A stretch of DNA of 64,000 nt from Phalacrocorax aristotelis (Eukaryota > Chordata > Aves > Suliformes > Phalacrocoracidae). The position numbers and the translations under genes are program-made. The stretch covers positions 18,786,582 to 18,850,581 of the forward strand of contig NC_134311.1 in assembly GCF_949628215.1 (NCBI RefSeq). Reading direction: 5' to 3'. Position 1 is the stretch's first letter, and the number at the start of each line of letters is the position of its first letter. The notes beneath the pieces are model-generated. The model ran no database searches, had not been told where the DNA came from, and saw only the letters and a program-made list of their open reading frames with translations. Of this stretch, positions 61,431-64,000 are shown piece after piece.

Positions 61431-64000
61431 AATGGCAACCTCTCTTCAATAGTCTAGGAAGGATGTTCTGGGGGAAGGCAGTTGACTGGAGGATGCTGTT
61501 TGTGCTTTTTGGCCAAGGATATGTGTGCCAACATGTTCCTATTGACACAAAGCAGGACTTTTGGAAGAGGTTCTTAAGCTTGGCGCCTCCACTATCCAGT
61601 AAGATGACAAGACAGGGTTACTTCATGGGAGGACTTCCATTACCTGAAAAGGTAATTAGTGTTTTCTTACACATAGGTGAGATATTAAGCCAGAGAGACA
61701 CTGAAGATTTGCATGCGAAAAAGCCCTCCTTGAGTAATCAGGTGGCTGCTTTTTTTGCAGCCTCCTAGAGTATGGATGGCCTGTGTGCATGCCCTGTGAG
61801 CACACAGGCTGATGGCACACTATGTGAGCATACACAAAGTTGATAGTAAATTGATATGTGGGATGCATTTCTTTATCTGCAAATAGGATCCTGAATGACC
61901 GAGTCCCCTTCTTGAAGTTAAAGCTGGAAGGAGATTTGTCCTGATGAGCAGAGCTTATATTTGCCATAAAGGATTACTATTATTTACAGGACAAACTTTT
62001 CTTTCAGCGTTTCTGACACTGATAATAAGATACAGACATGTATATTAAGATGGAAATCTTTATGGAAGCCAGCTAGGCAATGCCTTGGAAGTCTGCTCAA
62101 ATATTCTTCTAGGGACTGAAAAAGAAAAAATCACTCTTTTCAAAAAAACTGCTTTTAGGGGGAGGAAGGGCAAGGTAGTTCATAGGTGTATAAAATATTG
62201 TATAGGACAAGATGATGTTTGTGACAAATAGTCTCATCACACAAATCAGTTCTCCCTCTCACACACATACTGAGTCAATGAACATTGTCTTAGAGAAAAC
62301 AGATCTGACTTCTTACAAGCAATTCACTGTTTTTCCTATGTGGAAAAAGATGCAAAATATTGCATTTTTCTTTTGTACAAGACTCTTTCTTCCGTCTTCT
62401 CTGAGTGAGTGTGGTTTGATGCTTTTCTCTTCCTGACAACCTTCATTCTGTTTGCTTTCCTGGAGGTTGGTCAAAAGAGGGCAGCAACCAAGCACAGAAA
62501 CTGCACGCCTGGCCTTATACTGGGTCACGGGAATTTAATTTGAGGGATCATTAGCACAGAAGCTCTGCGTCTTGCTGTAATTACTGCTCAATGCACTTAG
62601 CCTGCTGCCAATCCATTCTCACCGCAAAAACAACACTCTGAATTGTTCTTTTCTCTTTGTGTTGCCTTTCAAACAAAAGAAATAAGTCCAAACTTCTGCT
62701 GAATCATTTGGAATTAAGTTCTGTGCCATGGCAGCATGGTCAGACAAACACCAGGGGCTGCTCTGGGGCTGCTGCGTAGGAAGCATAGATCCAACTCCTG
62801 CATTGCCACAGCTTTACAGGGGACTGAAAGGACGTGACAAACAAGTATACAGCTATTTTGTACCTTTATTTCCATGTGTAAGACATTTTCATAGTTCATG
62901 CTGCCACCTTCCTACGGCAGGCTGTGTTACTGATAGCACACTGCTCTGCTCTTTAATGGGCAAGATTTTCTCTCAAATCCACCATTCCTGTAAGATGCAG
63001 AGCCACCTCCTTCATGTGTGAGACTGTATGATCAGATCAACACATACCTTTAAGGATATGTTTATTCCAATATTTATCGACTGTATCCAGGCTGAATCTG
63101 CTTTAGAAACAGAAGTAGCCTGCTTGGATTTGATTTGGATAATTATTTTTACCTTAAAAAGACCTCAGTGTTTTGGCCCCTGCCTCTGGAGGCAGCTGGT
63201 TGTACTGTGTATTTTTGAGATTACAACATTAAAACACAACGTTGACAGTGGGCTTTTGCTTAGTGAGGAAATATCATGGCCTGATGGAAAACAGAGGCAG
63301 GGAGAGGGAGGCTTTGTGTGGACTTTGTCTTACTGTAGGACAAAAGTGTTATTGCTGAAAGTGTTATTGCTCTCTGGGCTCTGCTCTTCCCATGTCAAAC
63401 ACAGATGCTGGCTCTTTACCTGGTCACTGGAAAACAGCTGAAGCTCTACTGGTAAAATGGAACTAGTGTTTAAGGGCAGAAGAAGAAACCTCCCCCAAGC
63501 ACACTGTGTGGAGCGGGATGGGGCTGTAAGGGTGGGAAAGCGCGAAGCACTGAATGACTCCTGCCGTCTGGACTTGAACCGACTAATACTGGCTTAATCT
63601 TGTGTATTAAAAAAGGAAAAGCTATGGGTCAGACCGAGACCTCATTGTGGGAGACTGTGATGGGCTTCTCAGGCCAGAGGGAGCTGAGAAAGCTCCAAGC
63701 CCACAGGGAAGCCGTTCAGTGCGGTCTCAGACCCAGATTGCTTTGGGGTGGGAAACACCTGCAGTCCCACCAGTGATTCTGCCCGTTTCTCCTCAGCCCG
63801 GAGACTGTGCAGCAAATAGCATATTAGCGGGAAGGAGTTTAAAGAGAGGAGACGAAGCAGAGGGAATGGGAGCAGTGGGCTTACACCAGCAGGCACTGTT
63901 CTCTGTGCAGGTACTGCTGCTTTTACCATCCGAGCCTGATCCTGCCCCAGGTGTCCTCTGCAACCTGGTTGAGGGCACCGAAGCCCAGATTAATTTAAAG
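61431..64000. other. Intergenic DNA, no gene seen
   Basis: No exon or transposon recognised. The frames at 61253-61768 and 63028-63441 show no family resemblance; the former begins inside CR1 antisense sequence. Confidence 0.4.

Noticed and set aside
63028..63441. 137-codon plus-strand frame near the right edge
   Set aside because: No known motif and no splice context; considered as a possible neighbouring exon but unsupported.

Overview
This window is vertebrate nuclear DNA, almost certainly avian. The only recognisable host genes are split by GT-AG introns, and the dominant repeats are CR1 non-LTR retrotransposons whose 3' ends carry the ATTCTGTG-type octamer repeats typical of birds. In synteny terms this is the GRAMD2B-ALDH7A1 neighbourhood (human 5q23). 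That block usually maps to the avian Z chromosome, which is knowledge-based inference and not visible in the sequence.

Layout, left to right. (1) 1-1,290: the last coding exon and 3' UTR of a plus-strand gene identified as GRAMD2B from its C-terminal residues. (2) About 1,290-17,335: intergenic DNA with one old CR1 fragment, a (TG)n microsatellite and one long-armed hairpin. (3) 17,335-33,744: a complete minus-strand ALDH7A1 (antiquitin) gene. All 18 coding exons were placed with GT-AG boundaries and continuous phase, giving a 533-residue protein. It converges tail-to-tail with GRAMD2B. (4) 33,030-34,240: CpG-rich promoter with CCAAT and GC boxes, followed by a C-rich minisatellite. (5) 35,590-61,430: a repeat-rich desert. 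It holds six CR1 copies in both orientations (one nearly full-length in its ORF2 region, two forming a tail-to-tail inverted pair), a solo LTR nested inside one CR1, and a pair of unidentified about 0.8-1.4 kb repeats about 13.5 kb apart. (6) 61,430-64,000: nothing recognisable.

ALDH7A1 is the only complete functional gene. It encodes the NAD-dependent alpha-aminoadipic semialdehyde dehydrogenase of lysine catabolism. Two in-frame ATGs predict a mitochondrial and a cytosolic form. GRAMD2B encodes a GRAM-domain membrane-anchored protein and is unrelated in function.

I found no convincing new biological system. The observations most worth following are two repeat pairs (CR1 at 38.4/52.8 kb and the unidentified repeat at 44.4/57.3 kb). 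Both are direct repeats about 14 kb apart, and both change abruptly between about 99% identity and much lower identity. This looks like interlocus gene conversion or a decayed segmental duplication. The 33-bp-arm hairpin at 11.0 kb is also worth checking.
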